This document shows positions 11,836 to 24,364 of a stretch of 64,000 nt of DNA, piece after piece. The DNA comes from Ursus arctos. Its lineage: Eukaryota; Chordata; Mammalia; Carnivora; Ursidae. Below the pieces are notes generated by a model that worked only from the letters and a program-made list of their open reading frames with translations, was not told where the DNA came from and searched no databases. Position numbers and translations under genes: made by a program. Positions within the stretch are counted from its first letter, which is position 1. Every line of letters starts with the position of its first letter. The stretch is from contig NW_026622852.1 in assembly GCF_023065955.2 (NCBI RefSeq), positions 10,709,423 through 10,773,422 of the forward strand, given 5' to 3'.

Positions 11836-13224
11836 CACAGAAGGCTTCACGGGGTGTCTGAACTGACGGACAGCTTCTCCCAGGTAATTGGATCTGACTA
11901 TGTTCCTACCCACCCCTCCAGAATCACCCACCCTCCCTCTAGGAGGCCCAACCCAGAAGGTGGCACTGGAGAGAGGACCCCCAGGTCAGAAGGGGAGGAG
12001 AAAAACCTCTTTCTAGCACGTCAGAAATTTACCCTCTGTATTACCCCTTATGTGGCATCAATACCAGGAGGTGCCAAGCCCAAGCAGGGTCCCCATCTCA
12101 AAAAGATCCTGTTCCCCTCTACCTCTTTATTACAGCTTCATTCTTTGAAGGGGATAAATTCATGTCTGACTGGAATAGAGACACGTTTACTTAATATGAA
12201 CCAGAGCCCTGCTGTGTGTGATTTGGTTTGTAATATACAATTGTAATAGGGTCTTTCCAAGCCACTGTTGACCAAGTAGATCTTTAGGAAGTTAGTCGGA
12301 TGGGCTGAAGCAAGTCTCAGAGCAAAAAGAGTGTCCTTCTCATGGGTTGGTCAAAAACACTCGAGCTGCTGGGAAGGGAAGTCCTCAGCGGGTGGCAGGA
12401 AGTAGAACTCTCAGAGTGTTGGGGCTGCAGGTAATGGGGAGCGGTGTGCAGGCTGACCGCATGGGGCTGCTGAGGTACAGCTCCCCCTTCCCTGGTCCCT
12501 ACCCTTTCCTCTTTTCCCTAATCCCAGCGATTTTTCTAGTGGGGTAGAGGCCAGAAAATCTTGGTTCTTAATCCTGATTTTCTCCTCTATCTTTTGTTAA
12601 CTCATTCTCTCTTTCCCCATAGGGGCTCAGCCTTTGGAACTCAAAGGCTTCTGAGGGGTCCCCCTTCTCTCTGTTTTCTCCTATCACATTCTTTCCTGAG
12701 GGAATGAGTCCAGAATGACTAGCCTAATTGAAGGGGGCAAAGGGCAGAGGAATGATCACAGGGAGAAAATTCTGTTGACATTTCTAAAAATTCTTATCCC
12801 ATCACATAAGTATGTATAACCTGACCATACAGTGAAACTTATATTGGTCTCACCCCATTGAGTGGGTTCAACCATGACTAACAAACCCTTGTATTGTCTT
12901 TGTAAATTGAAGAACCTCTCCAGGCATTTTTATAGAGTGAGTGGGCTGAGTAGGAGGCACCTGACTCTTGGAGTCAAGATTCTGGCATCCAGAAAGGAAA
13001 AACGAAGTAACTCCCCTCACAAATAGACTTTGTCCACTGGCAACTGCAGCTTTTGCAGGAGGACAGGGAATGACGTGATCGAAATTGGATTTGGGGAAGA
13101 TGAATCTGGCAGTGACATAGTAGGCTGGCTTGGGGTGGGAGGTCTAACAATAACACCCACAAGGTATAAAAGCATCAAGGGCGAACCTGTAGTAGGCATT
13201 TGAGGTGATCATTCTCTTATACTT

Positions 13225-13400
13225 GCAGGCAAAGTATTGTTTTCCAAAATGTGCAGGTAAGGCAACGGAAGTCAAAGAGTTCCAGACATTTGTCTGAGTA
13301 TGAAACCACAAGTGGTAGATTCAAGATCAAATTCAGATGCATCTGACTTGAAAGCCCCACGTCTGTCTGTTCAGAGACTATTAACAGTAGTACAGATAAG
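13225..13400 (-). repeat. Weak MIR remnant, minus orientation
   Basis: 'tgcaggtaaggcaacggaagtcaaag' and 'caagtggtagattcaagatcaaattcagatgcatctgactt' match the reversed MIR core with many changes. Confidence 0.4.
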
Positions 13401-13929
13401 AGATGTCAAGGCCAGAATTAGGGCAGGGAGGCTCATACAGCAAAGGAATCAGTGTGCAGGAGACCTGTGTTGGGAAGAATCAAGAGGACTTAGTGTGGGA
13501 CCTGAACTTGGCGCAAACTGAGCGGAGGCACTTCGGAGTCCTACCCACCTGGACCACCCACCACGGGCATTAACCTGGGTTGGCCTATGAGCCCAGAGAC
13601 AATGATGGAAGACAACCACTTCAAGGAGGTAGACGGCCCAGGAGGAGCACAATTCAATCCAGTTTCACTGGTGGAAACTTGATCGTTCTGTTTTGTTTCA
13701 GGAAACTGATGAATCCTACACATTTAACAAGCCAGGAATGATGAGTAATTATCCACTTATTTAAATCCATGTCTACATTTGTGCATTTCTTTATTCAAGA
13801 AATAGGGGTAGGAGTGTATGGCATAAACAGGATATAGGAAATCCTGGGAAAGTGTTACTACGTCATAGTAGTAGCCCTGATCTGCTAGAACCTCCAAGCC
13901 ACCCGAAGCTGGACCCAACCCATCCCTTT

Positions 13930-14275
13930 CCTTTGGTTTCCGCCACTGAGCATAGAGCCCTGCACATAGTAGGTACTCAGCAAAAGCTTGGAGATGAGAA
14001 TGTTGACAGTGTCACCCACGAGACATCACACTACCTGGATCCAGACCTTAGACCTTGGAGGGTTATGGGTCATCGAGCAAGTGATTGAATGTCTTGGTGC
14101 CTCTGTTTCTTTATATGAAGGATGGAGATAGTAATGGGACTTACTCACTGGGCCTTTCAATGAGTTTAATGTAAAGTTTATATAAAATAAAGCCAATGAG
14201 TTTTATGTAAAGGAGGGAAAGCAGTGCACTCCAAAAGTATTAGTTGTTGTTGTTATTATTATTATTATTACTACA
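13930..14275 (+). repeat. L2 3' end fragment followed by MIR, ending in a TTG/TTA microsatellite
   Basis: 13935-13985 ('agccctgcacatagtaggtactcagcaaa') is an L2 3' terminus. 14040-14275 follows MIR ('agcaagtgattgaatgtcttggtgcctctgtttctttatatgaaggatgg', 'ttagttgttgttgttattatt'). The microsatellite grew from the terminal TTATT of the MIR. Confidence 0.6.
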
Positions 14276-14829
14276 GCACCTGCCTCCCTTTCAGAGCAAC
14301 GGCCTTACCTCATGTCTGCCACAGGCTCCCAGGGCTGGTGCATGGGGCTGCATGGGTACCAGACACAGTACCAGACACAGGGCTTTGTTAGAAAAAAGCT
14401 TCTGTTCACTGATCTGAAGAAGATCACAGTTCTCTGCACTTGCTTGGTTCCGCCTTTTCAGCATCCCCTCCTGTGATGCTGTTTGGCTTTATGCCTAGAG
14501 TGAGTCTGTGTTGGTGCCTGGGGCCTCCCCCTCTGAAAATGTCTCCATTTTAGCAGGGCATCTCCTCTCCTCCTGGGAGGCCCTCGCTGATCCCTGCTTT
14601 GATCCCCTCAGCTATGTTGAGAAATGCTACTTTGGCTTCTGCTTCCAACCTGTCCTTTTAAGGGGGCCCACGGATGGTTCAGGAAAGGGCTCTGACTCCC
14701 CAGGCAAGCAAGTGGCATGGTAGCTTTGATTGACATTTGTGGGGGGGGGGAACCCTGGAAGCACCCTCTCTTGCACCCCAGTGGTCACCCCTCCCTTTTA
14801 GAATTTCCTGCCAGAGTGACTTGACCTCC

Positions 14830-15990
14830 TACATTGGAGAAAGCCATGGTCACGTGGTACAGGAAGTTTCACCCTCCAGCCTCCTCTCCTGCCTCTCCTC
14901 CATCAGTCAACCTCACACTCCCATATAAGCCACATGTCTCCTTCCACTTTGCTGAGGTCACCCCTTCAGCTCATCTATCCGAACTCCTGAAGGGATCTTC
15001 TTCGTGGCTCACCTTGGCGCACCCCCAGTCTTCCCTCCTTCATCCTCATGCTCCTCTGGGTCACTTCCATCGGATACAAACATACAGCGTTGCTGCTCTG
15101 CGAAGAGGCTGCCCTTGGAGCCTGCATCCTGGGTCATTAGGTCCTATTCGGTTTCAAACCTTTGGGCCTATAAGTGGTTATTTCCTTCAGGGATGACTTT
15201 CCCCTCTCCCATTTCCTCCCTAAACCCTTCTCTCTAACTGGTTTCCACCTCATGGCTCTACTGAAGATGCTCTCAAAGGTCCTCAGAAAAACCTTAACCT
15301 CCAACCCAAGGACTATTTCCTAATCCTTAACTCTCCAGGCTTCTCAGAGGAACGTGTCCCCGCAGAACACACACTCTTCTGCAAAATCTGTCTTCCATTG
15401 GGTCCCCTGGTGCCTCATACCCCTGCCTCTGCTACCTCTCCGAAGGCTCTTTGTGTTCTTCGTGGGCTTATTCCACAGCCCAGGACTCTCCTGCAGCGAT
15501 CACGTCAGCAAATCTCTGATCTGTAGCCGCCCCCAGGACCCTTCCACTCGGCATCGGATTGAATCATGCCAAGAAGTTGGCAAACTTAATGATTTGGCGC
15601 CAGCCCAATCGGCTTTCCCTCTTAGCGTCTGTACCTCTCTCGGTGATACTTCGGTGTTAGAGGGACTGGGGCTTGTAGTCTGGATTCACCAGTGCCCTGC
15701 CCTCTCTGATTTCCAGGTCCCTGAGAGGTACGGCTTCCCCCCTTAGGGTCTCTTTCCCTTTCCCATCACTGCCACCCAACCGCTTACCCCTGGATGATCA
15801 CAGACTGACCTCTCCCTTCTCAGACTGCCCCAAATGTGCCCCAGTTAGACATAAACTCTGCCTTGGGTGGTTACTGAGTGGCTTCATGCATTCAGGTCCT
15901 ATTTTCCCTAGACTAAGGGCCTCTACTGCTTTGTAGAACTTTCTAAAGGCAGGGACCACATTGATTTTGCCAGCACTGAGTGGAGAAGTG
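14830..15990 (+). repeat. Possible long LINE (L2/CR1-class) remnant
   Basis: This CT-rich, moderately open stretch resembles decayed L2-like coding sequence. It finishes at 15900-15980 with 'agactaagggcctctactgctttgtagaactttctaaaggcagggaccacattgat', close to the L2 3'-end pattern. The internal part is too diverged for a firm call. Confidence 0.35.
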
Positions 15991-16659
15991 TGTGTGTTAA
16001 TGTGGGTGATCATCTCCAGGACCTGCCCCCCCACAATGATGCTCTGATTATTCCCCCAGTGATCCCAAAGTTCTCAATGCAAAATAAAAATATCATATTT
16101 TTCTGCATGGTCCTCTTTTTTGTGTGTGTGGCTATCAGGAAAAAATACTTTCAAAAGCATAAAATGAAAGTTGGAAAGGTCTTAGTTTTGTTGCCATTAG
16201 CTAAAAAAAAAAAAAAAAAGACTGATTAAAGACGAATGTGCCCATGAGTCCATAGGAGGTGATTAAGCAGTCACGCTCCTTGCCCTCGGGGAGGTCATTA
16301 CCTTGAAGAATGCAGCAGCCTTTGCTGTTCCTATTAATGGTATATATTGACTCTATCTATTTTTGAAATCCCTTTTCTACAGGATGCTGCATGTCCCCCA
16401 AGGCCACCAAACACCACGTGGCCCAAACCAACCTCAGTGATCAAGGTGATGACCTGTGGGCTACCCAGAAAGCCTGATGCCTGGCTCGTACTTGACCTCA
16501 CAGAGATAAACAGGGAGACTTAGTCCGGAGGGACTCAACATTCACAGAGGGTGAAAACACAGGTGGCAGTGACATCAGAGGAGCCCGCAGACCCCAGGCA
16601 AAGGGCTCAGAAAGTGCCACTTGCTCGAGATGATTCAGGAGACTCCAAAGTGTCGGCAG

Positions 16660-16800
16660 ACAAGAGGCAGTGGGGCTGGAAGCGAGCCCTGCTCTGCTAC
16701 TTGGTAGCTGAGAGACTTTGGGTAGATTATTTGTCCCTGAATCTCAGTTTCCTCATCTAAAAAGCACCTCCCTTGTCGAGTTGCTGTAGGATTGAAATAC
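16660..16800 (+). repeat. MIR remnant (left member of an inverted pair)
   Basis: 'gagccctgctctgctacttggtagctgagagactttgggtagattatttgtccctgaatctcagtttcctcatct' is a clear MIR core. Confidence 0.8.
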
Positions 16801-17000
16801 CACCGAACAGGATTATTTTGTGCCAGCCGCAATTCCAAGCATCTACATCCATTAAATCATCGAATCCTCTCAACAAACCTCTGAAACAAGTAGTATTATC
16901 ATGCCCATTTCAGACTGGAAGTAAATAAGAACAAAAAGGTAAGTAACTTGCCCAAGGTCACCAGCTAATTGATAACGGATCCAGGAAGCCTAGAGCTCAG
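16800..17000 (-). repeat. MIR remnant (right member of an inverted pair)
   Basis: 'ccaagcatctacatccattaaatcatcgaatcctctcaacaaacctctgaaacaagtagtattatc' and AAGTAACTTGCCCAAGGTCA are reversed MIR landmarks. Confidence 0.8.
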
Positions 17001-17639
17001 TGGAGCAGGTGCTCCAAAAGCTTGAGTCAGAAGACGATCTTGCAGGAGGTGGGAGGGAAATGACATCTGGGACACTTCCCTGATCTGTGGGAAGAAAGGG
17101 CAAACAGGTGAGGACCATCCTGTGAAGTGTCAAAATCCAATTTTTCTGTTTTTTTTCTTTTCCCTTCCTGGGATTGCATGTGGTATAAGTGGGTGTGTGT
17201 ATGATTGTATTAAATGTGACAGTGTGTGTGTGAGTGTGTGTGTGATGGGAGCAAGGAGGCTCAGGGATGGGGTGACACCCCACACATCTTCGGTTTCCCC
17301 ATATTCACTGCCACCTGCCCCTCTGCCTTCAGATATGTGCAAGTGCCCCGAGCCTTCGGAAGATCTGGCTTCTTCCCGATCCTTCTTCTTCTATCACCCC
17401 ATTTCTTCTCCAAATGAGCTCCAATTTGATCTGTTTCATACTTTGGGGGTTCAGTTTAGGTCTTGTTGGGAAGGAAGGAGTTCTACTGCTTTATAACAAT
17501 TTTAAAAATCATCAGTGGATGAATATTCTGTGCCCAAGGATAGTTTAGACCATCTAGACTTTTCAGAAGAGCTGAGCTGAGAATAGTTGGAGGTTATAGC
17601 CTCTGAGAAAAAAGCCTAACATAAAAATAAAACAGATAC

Positions 17640-17830
17640 CTTCATTCATTTGCAAATATTTATGAAGTGCCCTTTATGTACCAAGACTCAAATTTGCCAG
17701 GATGCTGTTCTGCTTCTCCAGGGGCTCACGGTATGGTAGGAAGACAACACATGAAGAGCCGTGGTGTGAGGCAAAGAAGGAATGCACTGGGAAGACCACA
17801 AGGAGGGGGCCATGAAAGCCTTGCACCCAT
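17640..17830 (-). repeat. L2 LINE 3' end remnant, minus orientation
   Basis: It starts TTCATTCATTTGCAAATATT-TATGAAGTGCCC, the reversed L2 terminus, and continues with 'ttctccaggggctcacggtatggtaggaagacaa'. Confidence 0.65.
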
Positions 17831-18239
17831 TAAACAGCACAGAAACTGCTAGAGCACATGGCTTGATCATTTGCTTCTCCAGCAGCCCTGCTAGAAATAA
17901 ATCCCACAGTCAGCTTCACTCACCTCAAGACTCTAGAAGTTCTCTACTCAAGCTTTCTCAGGATTGATCCAATTTGTTACTCTGCTTCCCTAATACCAAC
18001 ACAAAGCATGAAAACTGGGTATCAGCCCTTAATTTATATTTTTCACCATCAAGGTACTCGACTTGGTCTTGGATCCATTACAGTAGATATACACAGCATG
18101 AGACACACTGAGGTTTCTCTTCTGGCCAGAGAAACCATGAGAGGTGGGGGAAGATGATGAGCTGAAGAGCCAAAGGTAGTCTCTTTGCTTTGAAGGAGCC
18201 AGGGGGTGGTGAGGTGGGGAGTCTTTTTTCTTCTCCTTT

Positions 18240-18476
18240 ACTTATTTTAAGGTGGGGCCCCTTGGTGAGATCAGTGCCCTAATAAGGAGAGGAGAAGACC
18301 ATGCCACATGAGGGTACAGCAAGAAGGCTACTGCCAGTTAGCCAGGAAAAGGGCCCTCTCCAAACACTGAAGGTGCTGGAGCCTTGACCTTGGACTTCCC
18401 AGCCACCAGAACTGTGAGAAATAAATGTCTGGTTTTAAGCCCCCCAGCCTATGGTGTTTTAAAACAGAAGCCTATA
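18240..18476 (+). repeat. MLT1/MaLR LTR remnant, 3' part
   Basis: It shows 'accttggacttcccagccaccagaactgtgagaaataaatgtctggttttaagc' and 'cccagcctatggtgttt', the diagnostic R-region/poly-A signal end of MLT1. The carnivore SINE at 18477 is inserted just where the LTR would finish. Confidence 0.75.
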
Positions 18477-18680
18477 GGTGCGCCTGGGTGGCTCAGTCGG
18501 TTAAGCATCTGACTCTTGGTTTCAGCTCAGGTTATGATCTCACAGTCGTGGGACCAAGCCCCACATCAGGCTCTGTGCTCAGCGTGGAGTCTGCTTGCAT
18601 TCTCTCTCCCTCTCCCTCTTGCTCCCTCCCTTTCTCAAATAAATAAATTAATTAATTAATTAATTAATTAAAATTAAAAT
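18477..18680 (+). mobile_element. Carnivore SINE inserted in the end of an MLT1-type LTR
   Basis: It has the CGCCTGGGTGGCTCAGTCGG head and the 'tgactcttggtttcagctcagg' body variant shared widely in caniforms. A CTCTCCCTC-type linker and an (AATT)n-expanded A-rich tail follow. The duplication AAAACAGAAGCC (18461-18472) recurs as AAAACAGAAACC (18681-18692). It interrupts the repeat listed at 18240-18476. Confidence 0.95.
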
Positions 18681-19119
18681 AAAACAGAAACCCGTGGAAA
18701 GGGTAGGAAATCGCCCCAGATAAGAGTCAGAGTCTGATATGTAAGGAGCTTGGAAAGTGGGCATCTTTGGTACTCATGCTTGTTTGAGGTACCCCATCGA
18801 AGGCCCCCCTCCACACCAGCCCGTGAGAGTCCGTAAGCTCCGCCTTTGCTGCCCCTTGAGAGCTGAGCTTCTTTGAGTGAAGCAGATTTGCAGGGTCAAA
18901 AACTTGGTCCCTTGTGAGACTAGATCAGAACTGAACTCCCTCTGGAGACAGCTCTGGCCCAGCTTGGACACACAGTGGTAGGAGGGGGAGGACAGCCAGT
19001 GCCTCGGATGGAAGAGAGAAAACATGTCACAGGACTCCTGCCCGAAGGTGTCCCGTTGCCCTCCCCCCTCCCACTACCCCCCGCCCCGTAACCAACAGCA
19101 CTCCATTTACAACAAAATA

Positions 19120-19560
19120 TGAATCAAGAAAGAGTGTTGGACACACACAGTAACAAAAATCCATGATTCAACTGTGCGTTCATAATTATTTCATAAATAA
19201 ATGGCTTCTGGAGAGCTGCATCTGTCTCTCGCCACCGAGACTATGTCTTTCATTAAAGTACCCGGGCCTGCACAGAGCTGGCCTGAGAGCCCCACTCATG
19301 GCCTCCTCCTTCTCTCCATCACTGTCCACCAAGAGGTTTTTGTGGTTCGGAAAGAGCTGCAAGCCCCACACTTCTCCACAAGACTGATGGCTCGTCAATA
19401 ACATTAGCCAGCATTACGGGCCGCATCGGGGTAGAGCGGAATCGATACGGCCAAGTAAAAAGTCTAATAAGTTGACATGGCCATCCTCAGCAGGGCTCGC
19501 ATTACAAGAAATGAGTTTTCTTAAGGAATCAGCGTCAGGGTTGCTTAGGTACTGCACACC
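19120..19560. other. Candidate conserved non-coding element
   Basis: Repeat-free stretch with TTCATAATTATTTCATAAAT, TTACGGGCCGCATCGGGG and ATCGATACGGCCAAG. Isolated CpGs beside AT-rich homeodomain-like motifs suggest constraint. Confidence 0.3.
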
Positions 19561-20384
19561 CAGATGTCCTAAGATTTACGGCTTTGTGTTTAGTTGGTGG
19601 AGCACGGTCGGCAGGGAAAAATGAAATGGTAACTGGGGTTAACTACAGAAGAAATTGGGGACCTGGGCTACGCGGCTGTCAGTGAGGGAAGTCTGTGGCT
19701 TAGGGGGTCTTCGTGTAACAGTGCTCCCCGTGAGCGGGCCACCGCTGGTCCCTGTCTCCCAGGGTCGGCTCCCTCTCAGTTATGGGTGCTAACTCCCTCG
19801 AGGGGCAGCCTGGCACCCAGACACTGCCACAGTCACCTCAGAGTGGCTTCACTGATGCCCCTCCTCCCGTCCTCTCACCCAGGGTCTCCCACAGCCAGAG
19901 CAGAGGGGAAGGTGCAGCAGACATTTCACTTTTATGAAAGGATATGCTCATCTTTCCTCAGTTGTCTGGCCATTGGAGGGAATCCCTGTTCAACTGGGTG
20001 AGGTGAAAGCATCAGCGGGGGCCTTCACATAGGTTCAGCCGCTGTTGAGACAACCTTCCAGAGCCAGGTTCCGCCACAAATGTGCCACCCTCTTCTTAAA
20101 GGGACAGCCCAACAGTACAAAGCCATTGGGAGAATTCAAGTAGTCACGGGAGCACACTTGCCCAGTTCATCGTACCTCTCATGAGCTACACAAGCCTTTC
20201 CACTTCAGGTCCACAAGCACAGACCAAGGTCCAAGTGACTAGATGAGTAATTCAGGGCAGTAAGAAATGGCCTCTGTTTCCCAAATTGCTCGTGGAGTAA
20301 AGGGAAGACGCAGGCTAGTGTGGGGGGAAAAAAAAGACTATGATATGAGACAGGCCGAGATACAGGCTTATTCATATGCAAACC

Positions 20385-21600
20385 CAATGTACCATGGACC
20401 TACTATATGCTTGGCGCTGTTCGAGGCACACGACCACAGCAGTGACTAAGACAACGTCCCTGCCCTGAAGGAGCTTCCATTCCCGTGGGAGCAGCAGATA
20501 ATGAACGGGTCCACAAGGGAAGACAGGGTTTCAGGAAAATGCTGTAAAGAAAAGTAAGACAGGGGTTGGAGATAGTGTTGGATACAGATGGGGAGCTGCT
20601 GCTTTGAATGGGGATGGTCAGCGAGGGCCTCACTGAGGAGGCACATTTGAGCAAAAGCATGAAAGTAGTCAGAGAAGACAAAGTGCAAAGGTCTTGAGAC
20701 AGGTGTGTTCTTGGTGTGTTCAAGGAAGAGCCAGGAGACCAGCGTGACTGGGCCCAAAGCAAGGAGAGGCCAGCAGGAGATGGCATTGGAAGGGGGCCAG
20801 AGGCCAGAGCTGGTCGTATCTCGTAGGCAGGAAGGACAGTGGATTTCTTTCTGCATGTGGCAGGATGCCTTTAGAGGGTTTTGAGTGGGGTTGACATACA
20901 CAAATTTTCATTTTATCAAGATCCCTCTGGCTGCTTTGTGAGAATAGTCTGCAAGAATGGATTCAGGGAGACATGTTGGACTCAGGAGCAGAAAAAAGGG
21001 TAAGAAATAGGATCGTGGCAATCTCTGAAGGAAGAGCCCAAGATTTGTTTATAGAGTGGATGAGAGCTACATCCAGGATGAGGAGGCCAATGTTCTTAGC
21101 CTGAGCAACTAACTGAAGCTGGTTTCTTTTGCTCCAATGGGAAGCAGATTTGAGTGGGTGAAATCAAGAGATCGCTTGGTGCATGTGAGTTTGAGGTGCC
21201 TATTAGCATCCAAGTGAAGATTAGAGGGGGTAGCTGTGGAGTCAAGCCCGGGGCTCAGCAAGAGCTGCAGAGATAAATTTGAGGTCACCTCATGTTGATG
21301 CTATTAATGTCATAATTCTGGATGGGATCACTGAGGCAGAGAGTATAGGCAGAGCAGAGAAGCCTGGGACCAAGGACTCCAGCATATGGAGGACAGAAGG
21401 GTATGGAGGGTCTGGCAGAGAAGACTGAGGAGCATGGCCAACGAGGTCATAAAGGCTTGAATGAAATGCTGTGAGATCATTCAGGAGGGCAGTTAATTCT
21501 ACCTGGAGGTGGTTGGAGTGGAACATAAACCTTGAAGGATGAGACAATTGCAACAGTTGGGTGGAAGCGGGAGGAGAAAAGGTCATCAGGACAGGAGGAT
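20385..21600 (-). repeat. Long ancient LINE remnant (L2-class at its 3' end), minus orientation
   Basis: 'acctactatatgcttggcgctgttcg', CCCTGAAGGAGCTTCCATTC, 'tgaggaggcacatttgagcaaaagcatgaaag' and 'aagtgcaaaggtcttgagacagg' are the reversed L2 3' end. Read on the minus strand this gives the familiar LFLEHTKNTPVSRPLHFVF-type peptide. From about 20910 to 21600 it continues as 'atccctctggctgctttgtgagaatag…ttgaggtgcctattagcatccaagtg', typical of the same long old repeat. Confidence 0.75.
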
Positions 21601-22479
21601 GGAGGGTCAGGGCAGGGAGAAGAGCAGGAAGAGACTGTGAGGAAAATGGCAGATGTCCAGATAGGCTGGTATGTAGAATTCACGGGAAGTGAAAAGGAGA
21701 GCCAGGAATAGCTGTTTAGAGCCAGATCCCAAGTGAACATGAATGACTGTTTATGATAGAGAAGTGATGGCAAGTGACGCCCAAACCATGGCATCAGCCA
21801 TCAGAAAACAGAGAAACCATATATCCCCGTCTACTTGATAGTATCCGTGAGCAACCTGAGCTAACACTGGGGTGATTATAGCTCACCCTCGTCCCCACCG
21901 TCCCCACCATCTAACGACAATCCTTATGGCTTATGGGATTCCAACAAGTCTAAGCTTTTGAACACAGAAGGAAAAATTAAATTTCCAACTGCATGTAATG
22001 ATTCAAATTTCTCTATTTGTGCACATCCCTTCAACAAAACTGAGCTAAAGCCTCTTAAAACAAACAAACAAACAAAAAAACAAAACCGTGCATTTGCCTG
22101 ATGATTTACCTCATGAAAAAAGTACTAACACTTTGTTTTTACTTTCTCTCAAATATCTACATTGATTTTGTTGTACATTCATCCTATGTTGTATTTTGAA
22201 GACCCAGTGATTGTCAGTTCTGCAATAGCTTTGGCCAAAAGCAATAACGTTCTGACCCGTGAAAAGACCTTGTAGGGTCCTCAGGGGGAAACAAAGACTT
22301 ATGGAACAATGTCCCCAGGGAACTTAAAATCCATCAGGGGAGAGAGCACATGAAATAAGGTGCAATCAATGCTCTGGAAAGAAGAGCCTCAGAGTGGGGA
22401 GAGATCAACGGACCAGGGGGATGGGAAAGGCAAAGAAATCCAAAGAGCCAGCATTTGGAAAGCAGGAGCGAATGATGGA

Positions 22480-22680
22480 AATAATGATAACACCATTTGT
22501 TGAGAGTTCATGCAGGTCAGGAATTGTGTTAAGTACTTTACAGGAAAAAAAAATGTAAATTCTCCAACTACTCTGAAGTAAATACTATTTTCCTTCATTT
22601 TAGAGAAAAGCAGGACAGAAGGTTAAGTTCTTTCCTCTAGATGTGTGGCCGTAAGAAGATGAGTCAGGTTTCTACTGCAC
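22480..22680 (-). repeat. MIR remnant, minus orientation
   Basis: 'gaattgtgttaagtactttacagg', 'tactctgaagtaaatactattttccttcattttagag' and 'gccgtaagaagatgagtcaggttt' follow the reversed MIR order. Confidence 0.6.
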
Positions 22681-24160
22681 GTCCTTCTGCGCCCCAACCC
22701 AAATCATTTGCCCTCCAGCTTCCCGTAGAACTGGATGGAGTCAGGGCATGTGGGGATTTAAGGAAGAAATAAATGACTCGAAAGGACCTTTGGGGCTGGA
22801 GGGCCTTGTCCATTGGCTCCTTCTTAAACCATAAGATGGAACCATGACCACTCTCTACCACACTGGCATGGTTTCAGTAGGCCAAAAACGGACAAAACCT
22901 CCAAACCAGGGCTGTCACTGTCCCATACAGAGCCTTTGTGCAAATGAGGAACACACATTCTCCCCTCCTCAAGACTATTTCCTTCAGTCAAAATTCTTCA
23001 GACAACTCTTAATCGGTTAGAATGAGACATTTTAATGCCACGTGCCAGAAAATTGTGGTAATAAATATGCACCTCGGTGATACCCATGATCTGAACGGCA
23101 CCTCCTAGAGCACTCTCGTGCACAGCGCAGCATTTGACGTCTGGTAGAATTTGCAAAAAGCACAAGATTTTAACAAGATCTTTATGATCAGTTAAGCTAA
23201 TCTCTTTGCCCACCCTGATTTCACTCTCCTTGCCTCTGGGGTAGTGTTGGAGTAGACGTGAGTGTTGAGGGGTGGGGCTAATGAGGAGTGGAGCTGCAGA
23301 TGCATTAGTTTGGGCGTAACAACACAACGTATGTATGTGGTTCTCAGTCACTGCCATGTACAGTGAGGTCACTTCTGGCTGTCCTGGGATAAAAATGGCT
23401 TCCAGGAATATTCCTACTACCCACTCTGCCCACTCACCTGGTGTCCTGAGGCAAACAAGAAGAGCCAGAGGTCACATTAAGACATGAACATGTCCCAGAA
23501 TGCCAAGTACTAGGAGTATGTGGGTAAAAGGAGAAGCAAATTTTTAAATACACAGAGGCAGAAGCCAGCATGTGTAAAATCTTCTTCCACATCTTAGCTA
23601 AGGAATCTTCCACACAGCTAAGGAAAATGAGCCCTGACTTTGTGGCTCTTCACCCCATTGTGAAATGGTTTTCCTAAGATCCACCTTGGCACTCTCTGGA
23701 ACCCTTGGTCTGAAAATTTTGAGTGAGTTAGTGTTTTGCTTTTCTGGATTGAAGCAACTATTCATTGCCCTGGAAGACAGTACTAGAGCAAGTATGAGTC
23801 ATCTTCAATCCAATAAACATTCACAGACACCCTCCACATGCAAAGCCACTCATCTTCCAAGAAAAGGACATAGGCAACTTCAATAAAATAAGAATAAGAG
23901 AAAAAAAATCTTGCAGCTAATATATGGAATCGACTCAGTATGAGAGTTCCTCAATTTGACAATAATCCTAAAAATGAACATGACCTTAAGTGAATTTTGA
24001 ATCTGAAGGAAACTTTTAGAAGGTATTGACTTTCCCCTTGTATGAATAATGCTGCAACATACATCTTGGTTCATGTGATTATTATTTAACATTGTAGAAA
24101 CTTTGACCAATAAGAAAGGTATGGAACAGAATAAGAAGTATAATTATTAGAAACAAAGAG

Positions 24161-24342
24161 GGGTGCCTGGGTGACTCAATTGGTTAAGCCTCCAACTCTT
24201 GATTTCAGCTCAGGTCATGCTCCCAGGGTCATAAGATCAAGCCCTGCGTAGACTTCCGTGGTGGGCTCTGTGCTCGCCAGAGAGTTTGCTTGAGGTTCTC
24301 TCTCTCTCTCTCTGCCCCCCCAAATAATAAATAAATAAGTCT
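24161..24342 (+). mobile_element. Carnivore SINE (older body variant) with 14-bp target-site duplication
   Basis: GGGTGCCTGGGTGACTCAAT head, 'ccaactcttgatttcagctcagg' body, (CT)n linker and AAATAATAAATAAATAAG tail. The exact duplication TTAGAAACAAAGAG is at 24147-24160 and 24343-24356. The body is more diverged than in other copies although the duplication is exact. Confidence 0.95.
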
Positions 24343-24364
24343 TTAGAAACAAAGAGAATGATTA

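Noticed and set aside
20446..20901. A 151-codon minus-strand frame
   Set aside because: Its peptide matches the familiar translation of a reversed L2 3' end; it is repeat, not gene.
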